Below, piece by piece: positions 1 through 8,348 of a DNA stretch of 35,869 nt. The notes under the pieces are model-generated. The model was not told where the DNA came from. It ran no database searches and saw nothing but the letters and a program-made list of their open reading frames with translations. Location of the stretch: the NCBI GenBank assembly GCA_015206945.1, contig JADEXV010000057.1, positions 1 through 35,869 on the forward strand, read 5' to 3'. Made by a program: the position numbers and the translations under genes. Every line of letters starts with the position of its first letter. The first letter of the stretch is position 1. The DNA is from Nostocales cyanobacterium LEGE 12452. GTDB lineage: Bacteria; Cyanobacteriota; Cyanobacteriia; Cyanobacteriales; Nostocaceae.

Positions 1-25
1 GTCATTAAAAGAATAGATAAAGTTT

Positions 26-634
26 ATGGTGAGTGAAGTTAAAACAGTTTCAGGGCGCGGTGTACCCTTAGTGGGCAATGATATAGATACCGATCGCATC
101 ATTCCCGCGCGATATTTGAAAGCCGTTACCTTTGATGGGTTAGGCGAAGGCGCATTTATTGATGATCGGACAGCACTTAAAGGTGAACATCCCTTTGACC
201 AACCCCAGTACCAAGGGGCGAATATTTTAATAGTTAACCGTAACTTTGGCTGTGGTTCATCACGGGAACATGCACCCCAAGCGATCGCAAAATGGGGAAT
301 CCAAGCTTTAATTGGTGAAAGCTTCGCCGAAATCTTTTTCGGTAACTGTGTGGCAATGGGTATACCTTGTCTGACAGCCGACGCTGTTACTGTTAAGCAA
401 CTGCAAGAGTTAGTCGCTGCCAATCCTCAAGCCGCCGTGACAGTAAATCTGGAAACCTTGCAAGTGCAAATTGGTGATTACACTGCCCCAGTTGCGATCG
501 GTGAAGGGACAAGAAGCACATTTATTTCTGGAACTTGGGACGCTTGCGGTCAGTTAGTAGCTAACGCTGATCAAGTTCGGGCAACGGCCGCAAAATTACC
601 CTATGTAGGTTGGGGTAATTTAGCCGCGAGTTAG
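26..634 (+). CDS. leuD: 3-isopropylmalate dehydratase small subunit
   Basis: Small subunit of isopropylmalate isomerase, which interconverts 2- and 3-isopropylmalate in leucine biosynthesis together with the Fe-S large subunit LeuC. The 202-aa protein has the usual length for LeuD and the aconitase swivel-domain signatures: [15 protein letters not shown] near residues 18-32 and [15 protein letters not shown] near 73-87, the loop that completes the substrate site. The ATG at 26 gives the normal N-terminus. leuC would be expected just upstream, outside the window. A hairpin with 9-bp arms lies just after the stop. Nothing odd is seen. Confidence 0.96.
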   Translation: MVSEVKTVSGRGVPLVGNDIDTDRIIPARYLKAVTFDGLGEGAFIDDRTALKGEHPFDQPQYQGANILIVNRNFGCGSSREHAPQAIAKWGIQALIGESFAEIFFGNCVAMGIPCLTADAVTVKQLQELVAANPQAAVTVNLETLQVQIGDYTAPVAIGEGTRSTFISGTWDACGQLVANADQVRATAAKLPYVGWGNLAAS

Positions 635-642
635 TATTTTCT

Positions 643-669
643 CATTCCCTACTTGTCAGCTAGGGAATG
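643..669 (+). terminator. Hairpin after leuD, probable transcript end
   Basis: CATTCCCTA and TAGGGAATG form a 9-bp perfect stem around a 9-nt loop, 9 bp after the leuD stop. No clean U-tract follows, so this may be a weak terminator or a 3'-end stabilising hairpin. Confidence 0.5.
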
Positions 670-760
670 ATATCATCTTCGGTAAATTACTTATGATTCC
701 TGCGTGGTCTTTAAATACTGTTTGGTTAAGCCAAGAGACGCAATGAATCCTATCTCTATA

Positions 761-844
761 CTAATCAGTCTTTCGTCTTAACGGCGATTTATCGCATCTT
801 TGCGATCTAGAATTTTCATCAAAAAACTTAACCAAATCGTATTG
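761..844 (+). repeat. Dispersed repeat, copy 1 (inverted relative to 24816-24904)
   Basis: About 84 bp that recurs in reverse-complement form at 24816-24904. The best-conserved core contains GATTTATCGCATCTTTGCGA and the following TCTAGAATTTTCATCAAAAA, ending at CCAAATCGTATTG. The core differs by only a few bases between copies; the end nearest ATCAGTCTTT is more diverged. Both copies are intergenic and sit near other repeat modules. Confidence 0.8.
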
Positions 845-863
845 CATAGCCTCTCCCCTAGTA

Positions 864-885
864 GGCTTACTGTGTACACACAAGT
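864..885 (+). repeat. Short dispersed repeat with GTGTACAC core, copy 1
   Basis: A variant of the module GGCTACGGTGTACACACAAG (here GGCTTACTGTGTACACAC). Other copies are at 24998-25018 and 34542-34560, and inverted at 35826-35846. The core GTGTACAC is palindromic. Confidence 0.7.
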
Positions 886-911
886 CATCTGATTACCCAA
901 AAGTCCTTCTA

Positions 912-989
912 AACCTCACCCTGTCCTATCGGATATCCCTCTCCTCAAGGAGAAGTACAGGCTTTGCGTAGCAAAACCAGGGTGAGGTT
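912..989. repeat. Palindromic intergenic repeat
   Basis: AACCTCACCCTG at 912-923 and its exact complement CAGGGTGAGGTT at 978-989 form 12-bp arms, with a smaller hairpin (CTCTCCTCAAGGAGAAG) between them. The inner segment CTTTGCGTAGCAAA is of the short dispersed repeat type common in Nostoc genomes. Confidence 0.7.
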
Positions 990-1666
990 CTTTTATTATG
1001 GGCACTTCAGCGAACATGATATAAGCCGTCGAATTTACGTAACTCTAGAACCAGAATATTTAATCAGATTAAGGTATTACATTTTACTCATTGGACAAAT
1101 AGTTGTTTGAGAGTAAATGTAAAAATAAATGCTCCAAGTTCAATAAAAATCTGGGTTAATGACTGAATAAATTGATTTTGATTAGGTGCTTTTAATTCAC
1201 TAGCACTTATAAATACTTTGAATAAAAACTTACTATATTTTACAGATAAACACTCACTTATTAATACTCATCAGCGAACTAACCAGTTGTCAGTAAAATT
1301 ACAATACTAATACGGCTTAGTATTTAATATTGTCATTTATTCAACGCTACTTACATTTGTTTAGACTTTAACGAAAATCACTTAATCACTCGAAAGCTAG
1401 TTTGCAAAAGGCATTCACGAGCTATTCTTTGTTTTTAAAATGCCGTGAAAAGGTCAGTTCTGTCTCTAAAACTTATATTGAAGAAATTTTACAAAAACCA
1501 ATCTTCTGCATAAAACAAAGAAATATCTCTGAATAATACTTAGCAGCTAAAAACTATAAGTTTTCTAGTTCATAGAGAGAAACTAGTACTTCCATTCATT
1601 TCTTAAAAATGAAGTATTAGTAACTCATTGTTCACTTAGATAAATTAAGAATTAGGAGTATTAATC

Positions 1667-3211
1667 ATGGCAGTAACTTGGATTCCAGGCCCAGGCCCGA
1701 CTAATGGAGCAGATGTAGGTATTAGTAACGCCGCTTCTGATAGCTTCAATGGTTTGGATGGAAATGACAGCCTTTTTGGAAATGCTGGTAATGACTTGTT
1801 ACGAGGTGGGGATGGTATCGACTTTCTATCCGGTGGGAACGGAGCGGATACCCTAATCGGAGATCGTGGTAACGACACCTTCATCGGCGGAAACGGCAAC
1901 GATCGCCTGATCTGGAACAATGGTGATGGTAGCGACAGAATGAGCGGTAACGCTGGCTTTGACGTGGTTGAGGTCAACGGCGCGGGTGTAGGAGACAACT
2001 TCCGCCTAGAACAAAATACTCAAGGTAGAGCAATCTTTGATCGGCTGAACTTGGTTCCCTTCACTCTAACTGTAGACAGTGCAGAGAGGTTTGAAATTAA
2101 TGGTGGTGGAGGTGATGACACCCTCGATGTCAACAATCTGTCAGGAACTTCTGTAAATGCAGTCTGGTTCACAGGCGGGGCTGGAAATGACTTGCTCGAT
2201 GGTAGTGGTACAGCGACACCGTTGAGAGCCTTGGGTGGTGAGGGTAATGACAGCCTGACAGGTGGTACTGGCAATGACTTCCTCTCTGGTGATGTTGGTA
2301 ATGACCTGTTACGAGGTGGGGATGGTATCGACTTCCTATCTGGTGGCGGCGGGAACGATACCCTAATCGGAAATCGTGGCAACGACACCTTCACTGGTGG
2401 AAACGGCAACGATCGCCTGATCTGGAACAATGGTGATGGTAGCGACAGAATGAGCGGTAACGCTGGCTTTGACGTGGTTGAGGTCAACGGCGCGGGTGTA
2501 GGAGACAACTTCCGCTTAGAACAAGATGCTCAAGGCAGAGCAATCTTTGATCGGCTGAACTTGGTTCCCTTTACTCTGACTGTAGACAGTGCAGAGAGGT
2601 TTGAAATTAATGGTGGTGGAGGTGATGACACCCTTGATGTCAACAACCTGTCAGGAACTTCTGTAAATGCAGTCTGGTTCACAGGCGGGGCTGGCAATGA
2701 CTTCCTGGATGGTAGTGGCACAACAACAACGTTGAGAGCCTTCGGTGGTGAGGGTAATGACGTTCTCTATGGTGGTGCAGGCAATGACTTACTCTATGGA
2801 GATGCTGGTAATGATATTTTACGAGGTGGTAAAGGTAATGACATCCTGACTGGTGGTGCTGGTGGCGATCGCTTTGTGTTCAACTCAGGTGCTGGGTACA
2901 ATAGTGCCGATCTGGGTGTAGATAAAATTACTGACTTCAGCAACTTTAGCGATAAAATTGTCCTCGATAAGACAACTTTTACCGGACTCAATAATGTGTC
3001 CCAAATTAGGATAGTAGCTAATGATGCAGCAGCTGCAACTAGCTCTGGACTCATTACTTACAGTCTGGGAACTGGCAACTTGTTCTTCAACCAAAACTTG
3101 ACATCACCAGGCTATGGGACAGGTAGTCTGTTTGCCAACATTGATAACGATAACAATCCATTCACAGCAGCACCAGTATTGGCAGCTACGAACTTTGATA
3201 TCGTTGCGTAA
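1667..3211 (+). CDS. RTX-type (haemolysin-like) calcium-binding repeat protein
   Basis: 514 aa built mostly of glycine/aspartate nonapeptides of the GGxGxDxLx type (for example LRGGDGIDFLSGG, GGAGNDLLDG), which in RTX proteins bind Ca2+ and fold into beta-rolls after export. There is no N-terminal signal peptide, as expected for type I secretion, where the export signal lies at the C-terminus. The end (DRFVFNSG...DKITDFSNFSDKIVLD, about residues 400-440) is the usual C-terminal cap. No enzymatic domain is visible, so this is probably a structural, adhesive or Ca-binding extracellular protein. Residues about 39-208 and 209-378 are near-identical copies of one 170-aa unit and a third partial copy follows. 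Each full copy also contains a non-RTX block (NDRLIWNNGDGSDRMSGNAG...). AGGAG lies 9 bp before the ATG. No exporter genes are adjacent. Confidence 0.85.
   Translation: MAVTWIPGPGPTNGADVGISNAASDSFNGLDGNDSLFGNAGNDLLRGGDGIDFLSGGNGADTLIGDRGNDTFIGGNGNDRLIWNNGDGSDRMSGNAGFDVVEVNGAGVGDNFRLEQNTQGRAIFDRLNLVPFTLTVDSAERFEINGGGGDDTLDVNNLSGTSVNAVWFTGGAGNDLLDGSGTATPLRALGGEGNDSLTGGTGNDFLSGDVGNDLLRGGDGIDFLSGGGGNDTLIGNRGNDTFTGGNGNDRLIWNNGDGSDRMSGNAGFDVVEVNGAGVGDNFRLEQDAQGRAIFDRLNLVPFTLTVDSAERFEINGGGGDDTLDVNNLSGTSVNAVWFTGGAGNDFLDGSGTTTTLRAFGGEGNDVLYGGAGNDLLYGDAGNDILRGGKGNDILTGGAGGDRFVFNSGAGYNSADLGVDKITDFSNFSDKIVLDKTTFTGLNNVSQIRIVANDAAAATSSGLITYSLGTGNLFFNQNLTSPGYGTGSLFANIDNDNNPFTAAPVLAATNFDIVA
1781..2870 (+). 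repeat. 510-bp tandem duplication inside the RTX gene
   Basis: Sequence from 1781 recurs at 2291 and, in part, at 2801, a constant period of 510 bp (170 codons). The marker ACGAGGTGGGGATGGTATCG stands at 1801 and 2311, with a diverged copy at 2821. Long stretches between copies 1 and 2 are identical at DNA level, which implies recent duplication or ongoing gene conversion. Confidence 0.9.
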
Positions 3212-3310
3212 TCACATATCTCTCAAAATCCATAGAATCTAAGGCATGTCTGCAAGCTTGCAGCTAAATCTTAATTAGCAATCATCAACATTGCTAATTA
3301 AGCATAATTG

Positions 3311-3343
3311 AATCCTCCTCATACTTCAAGTACGGGGAGGATT
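3311..3343 (+). terminator. Hairpin downstream of the RTX gene
   Basis: AATCCTCC and GGAGGATT form an 8-bp stem, with an inner ACTT/AAGT pairing, 100 bp after the RTX stop. The tail (ATATAG) is not a U-run, so the terminator call is tentative. Confidence 0.45.
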
Positions 3344-3349
3344 ATATAG

Positions 3350-3451
3350 CAATACGGTTCGCCTAAAGGGGAAGAAAAACCTTTAACCCTTAATTTTTAA
3401 CCTTTTCCCAAAGGGAATTCTGAGTTGAAAATGCTTATCCGAACCGTATTG
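3350..3451. repeat. Inverted repeat with CAATACGGTTCG ends
   Basis: CAATACGGTTCG at 3350-3361 and its exact complement at 3440-3451 bound a 78-bp segment, like a small MITE or hairpin repeat. A third partial copy (ATACGGTTCAA) follows at about 3457. The 3212-3747 spacer otherwise shows no gene, only AT-rich sequence before the next start. Confidence 0.6.
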
Positions 3452-3747
3452 GATTATACGGTTCAATCCAGATAGATACGAAAAACTTAAGAGTTGCTGT
3501 GTAGGCGTAGGCATCGCTTTGGAAAAAGAGGTAATTTTGGACGATCAAAAATATGTCGGCAAAGTTCCTAATTTATTGTCTTAAAAGTTGAATTATGGAT
3601 GGGCATTCTTAAAAAATGCAGATTTATTTTTCTACAGAAAAAATTAATTAAAAGATAAAGTTTATTTAAACAACCTCTCGTAAATCAGTTGAAATTTGTT
3701 GTAGCATAATAATAGTTAGAGTTTTTACAACTAATAAATCGATTAAT

Positions 3748-4251
3748 ATGCGTTTACCTATCCTTATCAGCGCAACACTATTGCTATCTCTAGGTCTGAA
3801 TATACCAGCGATATCCGAAACTAACGCAGAGAAATCACAATATCAAACGCAAATCAATAATAACTTGAATTCAAGACGATTGAGATTTAATAAGCGTTTG
3901 TGGGAGCGGGCAAATATTTATAACTATCGCATTACAGTTAGCAACAGTTGCTTCTGTATACCAGATGCTAGAGGGCCAGTAGTTATTCGAGTACGTAATG
4001 GTCAACCAACTTCAATCACTTCTGTAGCTACAGGTCAACCAGTTAATCCGGAATTCTTTCAAAAATACGATACAATTCCTGAACTCTTTAATGTGATTCA
4101 AGATGCTATCAAGCGTAAGGCATACAATGTGGATGTAGAATATAATGCTAAACTCGGCTATCCAACTAAAATTAATATCGATTACGATAGTCGAATAGCT
4201 GATGAAGAAATATTTTTGACAATTGAGAATTTTCAGGAAATTAAAAAATAG
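3748..4251 (+). CDS. Secreted DUF6174-like protein
   Basis: 167 aa with an N-terminal signal peptide (hydrophobic residues about 4-22), so exported to the periplasm or beyond. The mature part has the pattern I associate with DUF6174: a W...NYRITV strand, a close cysteine pair in SCFCIPD, then VVIRVRNGQPTSI and a C-terminal YNAKLGYPTKINIDYD strand pair. Members are small beta-rich exported proteins of unknown role. The two cysteines could form a disulfide. The gene stands alone, with 496 bp of upstream spacer beyond the RTX terminator and its own non-coding 3' region. Confidence 0.75.
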   Translation: MRLPILISATLLLSLGLNIPAISETNAEKSQYQTQINNNLNSRRLRFNKRLWERANIYNYRITVSNSCFCIPDARGPVVIRVRNGQPTSITSVATGQPVNPEFFQKYDTIPELFNVIQDAIKRKAYNVDVEYNAKLGYPTKINIDYDSRIADEEIFLTIENFQEIKK

Positions 4252-4342
4252 ACGCTAAACTGATTACTTGCCCTCAATCTTGACCGAAAATAGGGGAAAA
4301 TTAGCAACTATAAAACGAGATTTAATACCTAATTTTTCCCCA

Positions 4343-4481
4343 AAAAGCTAATAGCGATCTAATACGCTTGAGTTAAGGGTTATTGATGTAGATAATTGGT
4401 CTTTCAAGATGCGATAAATCATGTCTCTACGTCTGAATTTTGTTGCTCATTCTGAACTGTATTAGATCGCCATTAGCTTTT
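4343..4481. repeat. Long palindromic repeat (MITE-like)
   Basis: The 23-bp arm at 4343-4365 (AAAAGCTAATAGCGATCTAA...) pairs with 4459-4481 with one mismatch, enclosing 93 bp. No open frame is present. It occupies the middle of the 4252-4680 spacer, which otherwise shows only AT-rich sequence. Confidence 0.75.
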
Positions 4482-4680
4482 CATAAAAATTAATACTTTG
4501 ATTAAGTTATGTTGACTTTGTGCAAGTAATTCTCAATTATTAAACGAATTTGTTGTGTTTTAGGGCTTGACTAAAAACAGTCACTTCTGATAGTCTCAAA
4601 TTACTCGATAAGATTAGCGCTTGCTATGACTTTCTTCGCTAGTTGCCATCGAAGTAACTTTACTAATCCCACACTATAAT

Positions 4681-5874
4681 TTAACTTTTTACAGATGGCT
4701 TAAAGCTGTACACCCATTTGTGAAAATCATCATTAGGACCCATTTGCCGCTCTTGCGTCTGCCCATTAGATACCACAGTGTTAATGTCGTAGTAACGCAT
4801 CTCACTCAAGGCACTACGAGCTTGAATGAGTTTTGTTCGCTCGATGCGACACTGTTCGTATCTAGCCAAAGCTTCTTGCAGATTAGCTGAATCAGAAAAA
4901 CACTCTCGTAGTTGGTATGCATCTTCAAAAGTGGTATTGGCTCCTTGTCCCATTGCAGGTGCCATCGGATGAGCCGCATCGCCTAAGAGAGTGACTCTGC
5001 CTTGACTCCATTGAGTTAACGGTGGACGATCGCAAATTGGCCCCTCCCAAATTTGCTCGGCTGGTGTCGCTTCTACCACCACCCGAAAGGATTCATCCCA
5101 GTCGGCTAATTCATGGAGAATACGAGATTTCACTTCATCAGGGCTGTGAGAAAGGGAGTACGAAGGCGAGAACTTTCGACTAATCCAACTGGTATAGCCG
5201 CCGCCAACATTCAGAAGGTACATAAACTGTTTATTGCCTTTAACAAAAACTAGTTCGTAGTCATTAAATAGCTCGTGGCGATACTTGATGACGGCACGCC
5301 AGCACATACTACCGATATAATTAGGCTTACCCTCGCCAAATAAGGTTTCTCTGATGACGGAGTTAAGGCCATCAGCACCAATCAGTAAATCTGCATCTAC
5401 CGATTTTTCACCATCAAAATAAATTTCCACACCGTTTGCATCTTGCTCAAAGCCGATGCAGCGATGATTGAGGTGAATAATGTCAGACGGCAATCTAGAC
5501 GCTAAAACTTGCTGTAAACGATACCACCAAATAGTTAACAACGGTTGCCCGTATTGTTCTAAATATTTAGTTGTGTTAGTTCGGATTGTTTCTCCCTGAA
5601 TACTCTTTAAAACCGTGTGGTGAACCTCGCATCCTGAACTTTTGAGGGTTTCGACAATTCCCGGTGCGATCGCATCTAGAGAATGCAAGCCATTAGGAGC
5701 TAGTCCGAGTCCAGTTCCCGCCGGACGAAATTCTTGGGCTTTTTCGTATACTTGCACCTCTATCCCTTGGCTTCTCAGTGCGATCGCAGCAGCCAAACCG
5801 CCTGGGCCAGCACCGACAATCGCAACTTTCTCTACTATGGGTTGGGATAACTTCTCAGTTAAATTTCTGTTCAT
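4681..5874 (-). CDS. FAD-dependent monooxygenase (class A flavoprotein hydroxylase family)
   Basis: 397-aa flavoprotein of the p-hydroxybenzoate hydroxylase / urate hydroxylase / zeaxanthin epoxidase superfamily. Visible signatures are the Rossmann GAGPGG at residues 21-26, the DG motif (LLIGADGLNSVIR, about 165-177) and the second FAD-binding motif GDAAHPMAPAMGQGAN at 299-314. These predict NAD(P)H-dependent hydroxylation of a small substrate in the cytoplasm. The substrate is not readable from sequence. The length is normal and no residues look lost. It is transcribed away from the secreted-protein gene at 5923, with a 48-bp gap that must hold both start regions. Its closeness to the molybdenum hydroxylase operon suggests, but does not show, a shared catabolic role. 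Confidence 0.85.
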   Translation of the reverse strand: MNRNLTEKLSQPIVEKVAIVGAGPGGLAAAIALRSQGIEVQVYEKAQEFRPAGTGLGLAPNGLHSLDAIAPGIVETLKSSGCEVHHTVLKSIQGETIRTNTTKYLEQYGQPLLTIWWYRLQQVLASRLPSDIIHLNHRCIGFEQDANGVEIYFDGEKSVDADLLIGADGLNSVIRETLFGEGKPNYIGSMCWRAVIKYRHELFNDYELVFVKGNKQFMYLLNVGGGYTSWISRKFSPSYSLSHSPDEVKSRILHELADWDESFRVVVEATPAEQIWEGPICDRPPLTQWSQGRVTLLGDAAHPMAPAMGQGANTTFEDAYQLRECFSDSANLQEALARYEQCRIERTKLIQARSALSEMRYYDINTVVSNGQTQERQMGPNDDFHKWVYSFKPSVKS

Positions 5875-5922
5875 ATTAGCTGTATCATTTTCATATTCAA
5901 AAAATTGTGAAAAGGAGTTTGT

Positions 5923-6426
5923 ATGAAATTTAAGTCAGCTTCTGTATGTATTGGTTTAAGCCTGCTGAGTTTTTCAGTCAGTACATTACCGCGTTTTATA
6001 AATTCACCACAAGTCCTTGCTGAAGAAGTTAGCTCTTTATGCCCTCTGCCATCTGATATTGCTGTTACCTTCTTGAATTCTAAATGTCAGGAAGTCAAAC
6101 TAGAGCAGCCTCAGACATTTTATCGTTACTATAGTAACAGTGGAAATAAATACGGCAGGTATTTAACAACTGACAAATATAAAACAAATGTAGAAGTAAT
6201 TAAGAATTTAGCTCTCAATCAAGCATGGGGCAATCAAGCCACTATGATCGAAACAATAACTTTGCCAGCCGGAACGATTACTTATCAAGGCATTGTTGCT
6301 CCTCAAGCACCTGTAGAATGCTATCCGGGTGGTGCTCAACAGACATTTATTAAAAATTCGCAAGATCCAAATATTAAGTGGTCTGACGGAGAAAATCTCA
6401 TTGTAGAACAGTTTAGCTGCCCGTAA
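5923..6426 (+). CDS. Secreted small protein, possibly ADP-ribosyltransferase/TNT-like
   Basis: 167 aa with a signal peptide (hydrophobic about 8-24, cleavage likely after VLA at 31-33). The mature part has four cysteines (40, 55, 133, 166), suiting disulfides outside the cytoplasm. The pattern FYRYY (66-70), KYGRYLT (76-82), LPAGTITYQGIVAPQ (114-128) and YPGGAQQTFI (134-143) recalls the spacing of strands in TNT-type NAD glycohydrolase or ADP-ribosyltransferase-like folds (YR.., Gry, PaGt.y.G, GGg-Q). That is a by-eye resemblance only. AAGGAG stands just before the ATG. The gene is followed at 5 bp by a small helical protein, so the two are almost certainly co-transcribed. Confidence 0.75.
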   Translation: MKFKSASVCIGLSLLSFSVSTLPRFINSPQVLAEEVSSLCPLPSDIAVTFLNSKCQEVKLEQPQTFYRYYSNSGNKYGRYLTTDKYKTNVEVIKNLALNQAWGNQATMIETITLPAGTITYQGIVAPQAPVECYPGGAQQTFIKNSQDPNIKWSDGENLIVEQFSCP

Positions 6427-6431
6427 AATTT

Positions 6432-6716
6432 ATGGAAACCAAGACAGAAGAATTTATCAAGCTGATCGATCGAGCGTCTGAGATTGCCGAACAGATGCTT
6501 AAAGATAAAAAACCCGAATTTTCAGATCGTTTAAACAATGCGATCGCTGCTCTCAAATCTATCAAAACTAAGACACTAAATGGTAAGCTTGAACCATCAG
6601 GAGGAATCTCAACTCTTGGTTTAGCTCAGGGAGTGGCTGATTGGATTGAACCGTTAGATTCGCCATTGTTAAAAGCTGTAGGCGCGATAGAGAAATATTA
6701 CCAGAAAAACCTCTAA
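6432..6716 (+). CDS. Small helical cytoplasmic protein, partner of the upstream secreted protein
   Basis: 94 aa, charged and predicted mainly helical (KTEEFIKLIDRASEIAEQML, then SDRLNNAIAALKSI), with a Gly-rich turn around residues 56-62. There is no signal peptide, membrane segment or cysteine. It starts 5 bp after the previous stop without a clear Shine-Dalgarno sequence of its own, which points to translational coupling. I do not recognise the family. A secreted protein followed by a tiny helical cytosolic one resembles effector-immunity pairs, but that is inference from layout only. Confidence 0.65.
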   Translation: METKTEEFIKLIDRASEIAEQMLKDKKPEFSDRLNNAIAALKSIKTKTLNGKLEPSGGISTLGLAQGVADWIEPLDSPLLKAVGAIEKYYQKNL

Positions 6717-6835
6717 CTACTTATTCAGTTGAACTTATCCTCATCGAAGCAGTGCTGTGAACAGAAGCAGGACGTTTAGTCTGTACTAGCACTGTTTTCC
6801 TAAAAGTAATGATGTAATTATTATCTACATGAAAC

Positions 6836-7384
6836 ATGGAAGAAAATTCCTTAGCTTCAATAACTTCAGACTCATTTACCCAAGAAGTGAAAATATTTGG
6901 TTCAGAAGAAGTAGAATTATCACTGAATATCAATAATATCTCTTACTCCCTGAAGATAGAACCTCGTGTTACATTACTAGATGCACTTCGAGAAAAGCTG
7001 GGTTTGATGGGCACTAAAAAAGCTTGCGATCGCGGTGAATGTGGTGCGTGTACTGTATTAGTTGATAATCGACGAATTAACTCTTGTATGACTTTGGCAA
7101 TCATGCACATCGGTACTGAAATTACCACAATTGAGGGAATAGCACAAGATGGTAAACTCCACCCCATGCAAACAGCCTTTATCACCCATGATGCTTTTCA
7201 ATGTGGTTACTGCACATCGGGTCAAATTGTCTCAGCCGTAGGGATGATATTGGAAGAATCGCCAAAATCGGAAGCAGAAATTCGAGAAAAAATGAGTGGA
7301 AACCTTTGCCGTTGTGGAGCATATCCAAATATTATTGCGGCGATTCGCGATGTGCTAGAGGAAATGGAAGATGCAGCCATTTAG
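6836..7384 (+). CDS. Molybdenum hydroxylase, [2Fe-2S] subunit (PaoA/YagT-like)
   Basis: 182-aa electron-transfer subunit of a xanthine-oxidase-family enzyme. A plant-type ferredoxin domain carries C64, C69, C72 and C84 (CDRGECGAC...C). A C-terminal helical domain carries C123, C126, C158 and C160 (CGYC, LCRC) for the second cluster. It passes electrons from the Mo site to the FAD subunit. E. coli PaoA has a Tat signal; here the short N-terminal extension (about 30 residues) has no twin-arginine motif, so the complex is probably cytoplasmic. The gene overlaps the next by 14 bp, forming one operon with the two following genes. Confidence 0.93.
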   Translation: MEENSLASITSDSFTQEVKIFGSEEVELSLNINNISYSLKIEPRVTLLDALREKLGLMGTKKACDRGECGACTVLVDNRRINSCMTLAIMHIGTEITTIEGIAQDGKLHPMQTAFITHDAFQCGYCTSGQIVSAVGMILEESPKSEAEIREKMSGNLCRCGAYPNIIAAIRDVLEEMEDAAI

Positions 7385-8348
7385 TTATGCTAAAGTGACC
7401 TCAGAAGAAGTAGCGATCGCCACAGTTGAGCAAGATAAAACTGCTGCATTTATTGCTGGTGGCACAGATTTACTCGGATTAATGAAAGATGGAGTCCAAA
7501 CAGCGAATGTATTAATTGATATTAATAGTTTGCCCTTAGCAGAGATTGAATCTCAAGCGAATGGAATCCGCATTGGTGCTATTTCTCGAATGAGCGATGT
7601 GGCTTTTCATCCCCAAATTCAGGAATGTTATCCAGTAATTAGCCAAGCTTTATTACAAAGCGCCTCACCGCAACTGCGAAATATGGCAACTGTGGGAGGT
7701 AATTTACTGCAACGAGTCCGTTGTGGGTACTTTCGCGATCCGGTTTTTTCTTGTAATAAACGCACTCCCGGTATAGGTTGTTCGGCAATTACAGGTTACA
7801 ATCGAATGCATTCCATTTTCGGAGCTAGCGAACATTGCATTGCCGTTCATCCTTCGGATTTAGCTGTGGCTTTGACGGCATTAGATGCGGTAATTTGCAT
7901 CCAAGGGGTAGAAAAAGCCCGACGAATTTCAATTCATGATTTTTATCTCTTACCAGGTGAGACACCAGCAAAAGAAACTTTATTACAGCCTGGAGAATTA
8001 ATTGTTGCTATTGAAGTTCCAAATTTTGCATATAAGTCTCATTATTTAAAAGTAAGAGATCGTGCTTCTTACGAATTTGCTCTTGTTTCCGTAGCTGCTG
8101 CTTTAGATATAGAAGAAGGGATGATAAAATCAGCACGCATCGCTTTTGGAGGAGTCGCACCGAAACCTTGGCGTGTTTGGGAAGCTGAGGAATTATTAAA
8201 AGGGAAAGAAATTAACGAAGATATTTTTACAGCCGCAGCAGAAGCAGCCGTCAAAGAAGCAAAACCGCAAACACACAATCAATTCAAAATTGAGTTAGTC
8301 AAACGCGCTTTGGTACGCGCCCTCTCAGTCGTGGCAGAAAAATTATGA
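7371..8348 (+). CDS. Molybdenum hydroxylase, FAD subunit with extra 4Fe-4S motif (PaoB/YagS-like)
   Basis: 325-aa FAD-binding subunit. FAD motifs are AGGTDL (29-34) and TVGGNLLQ (107-114). The decisive feature is the segment RCGYFRDPVFSCNK...GIGC...HCIAVHPSD with cysteines 118, 128, 137 and 156. In E. coli PaoB the equivalent cysteines hold a 4Fe-4S cluster that ordinary xanthine dehydrogenase FAD subunits lack. The trimer is therefore better called a PaoABC-type aldehyde oxidoreductase than a xanthine dehydrogenase. The gene overlaps both neighbours (14 bp upstream, ATGA overlap downstream). The C-terminal CO-dehydrogenase-flavoprotein domain is complete. Confidence 0.93.
   Translation: MQPFSYAKVTSEEVAIATVEQDKTAAFIAGGTDLLGLMKDGVQTANVLIDINSLPLAEIESQANGIRIGAISRMSDVAFHPQIQECYPVISQALLQSASPQLRNMATVGGNLLQRVRCGYFRDPVFSCNKRTPGIGCSAITGYNRMHSIFGASEHCIAVHPSDLAVALTALDAVICIQGVEKARRISIHDFYLLPGETPAKETLLQPGELIVAIEVPNFAYKSHYLKVRDRASYEFALVSVAAALDIEEGMIKSARIAFGGVAPKPWRVWEAEELLKGKEINEDIFTAAAEAAVKEAKPQTHNQFKIELVKRALVRALSVVAEKL

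Larger units (their letters stand above)
670..1666. other. Repeat-bearing non-coding spacer, leuD to RTX gene
   Basis: About 1 kb with no convincing gene. The first 320 bp are built of dispersed repeats (761-844, 864-885 and the palindrome 912-989, listed separately). The rest is AT-rich and looks like a long upstream region of the RTX gene. A hairpin (1583-1592 with 1611-1620, ten pairs with one G-U) lies about 35 bp before that gene's ribosome binding site, AGGAG at 1654-1658. Confidence 0.6.

Noticed and set aside
1645..3094. Several minus-strand open frames under the RTX gene
   Set aside because: Low-complexity Ser/Pro/Leu translations that mirror the Gly/Asp repeats of the coding strand; they repeat with the 510-bp duplication.
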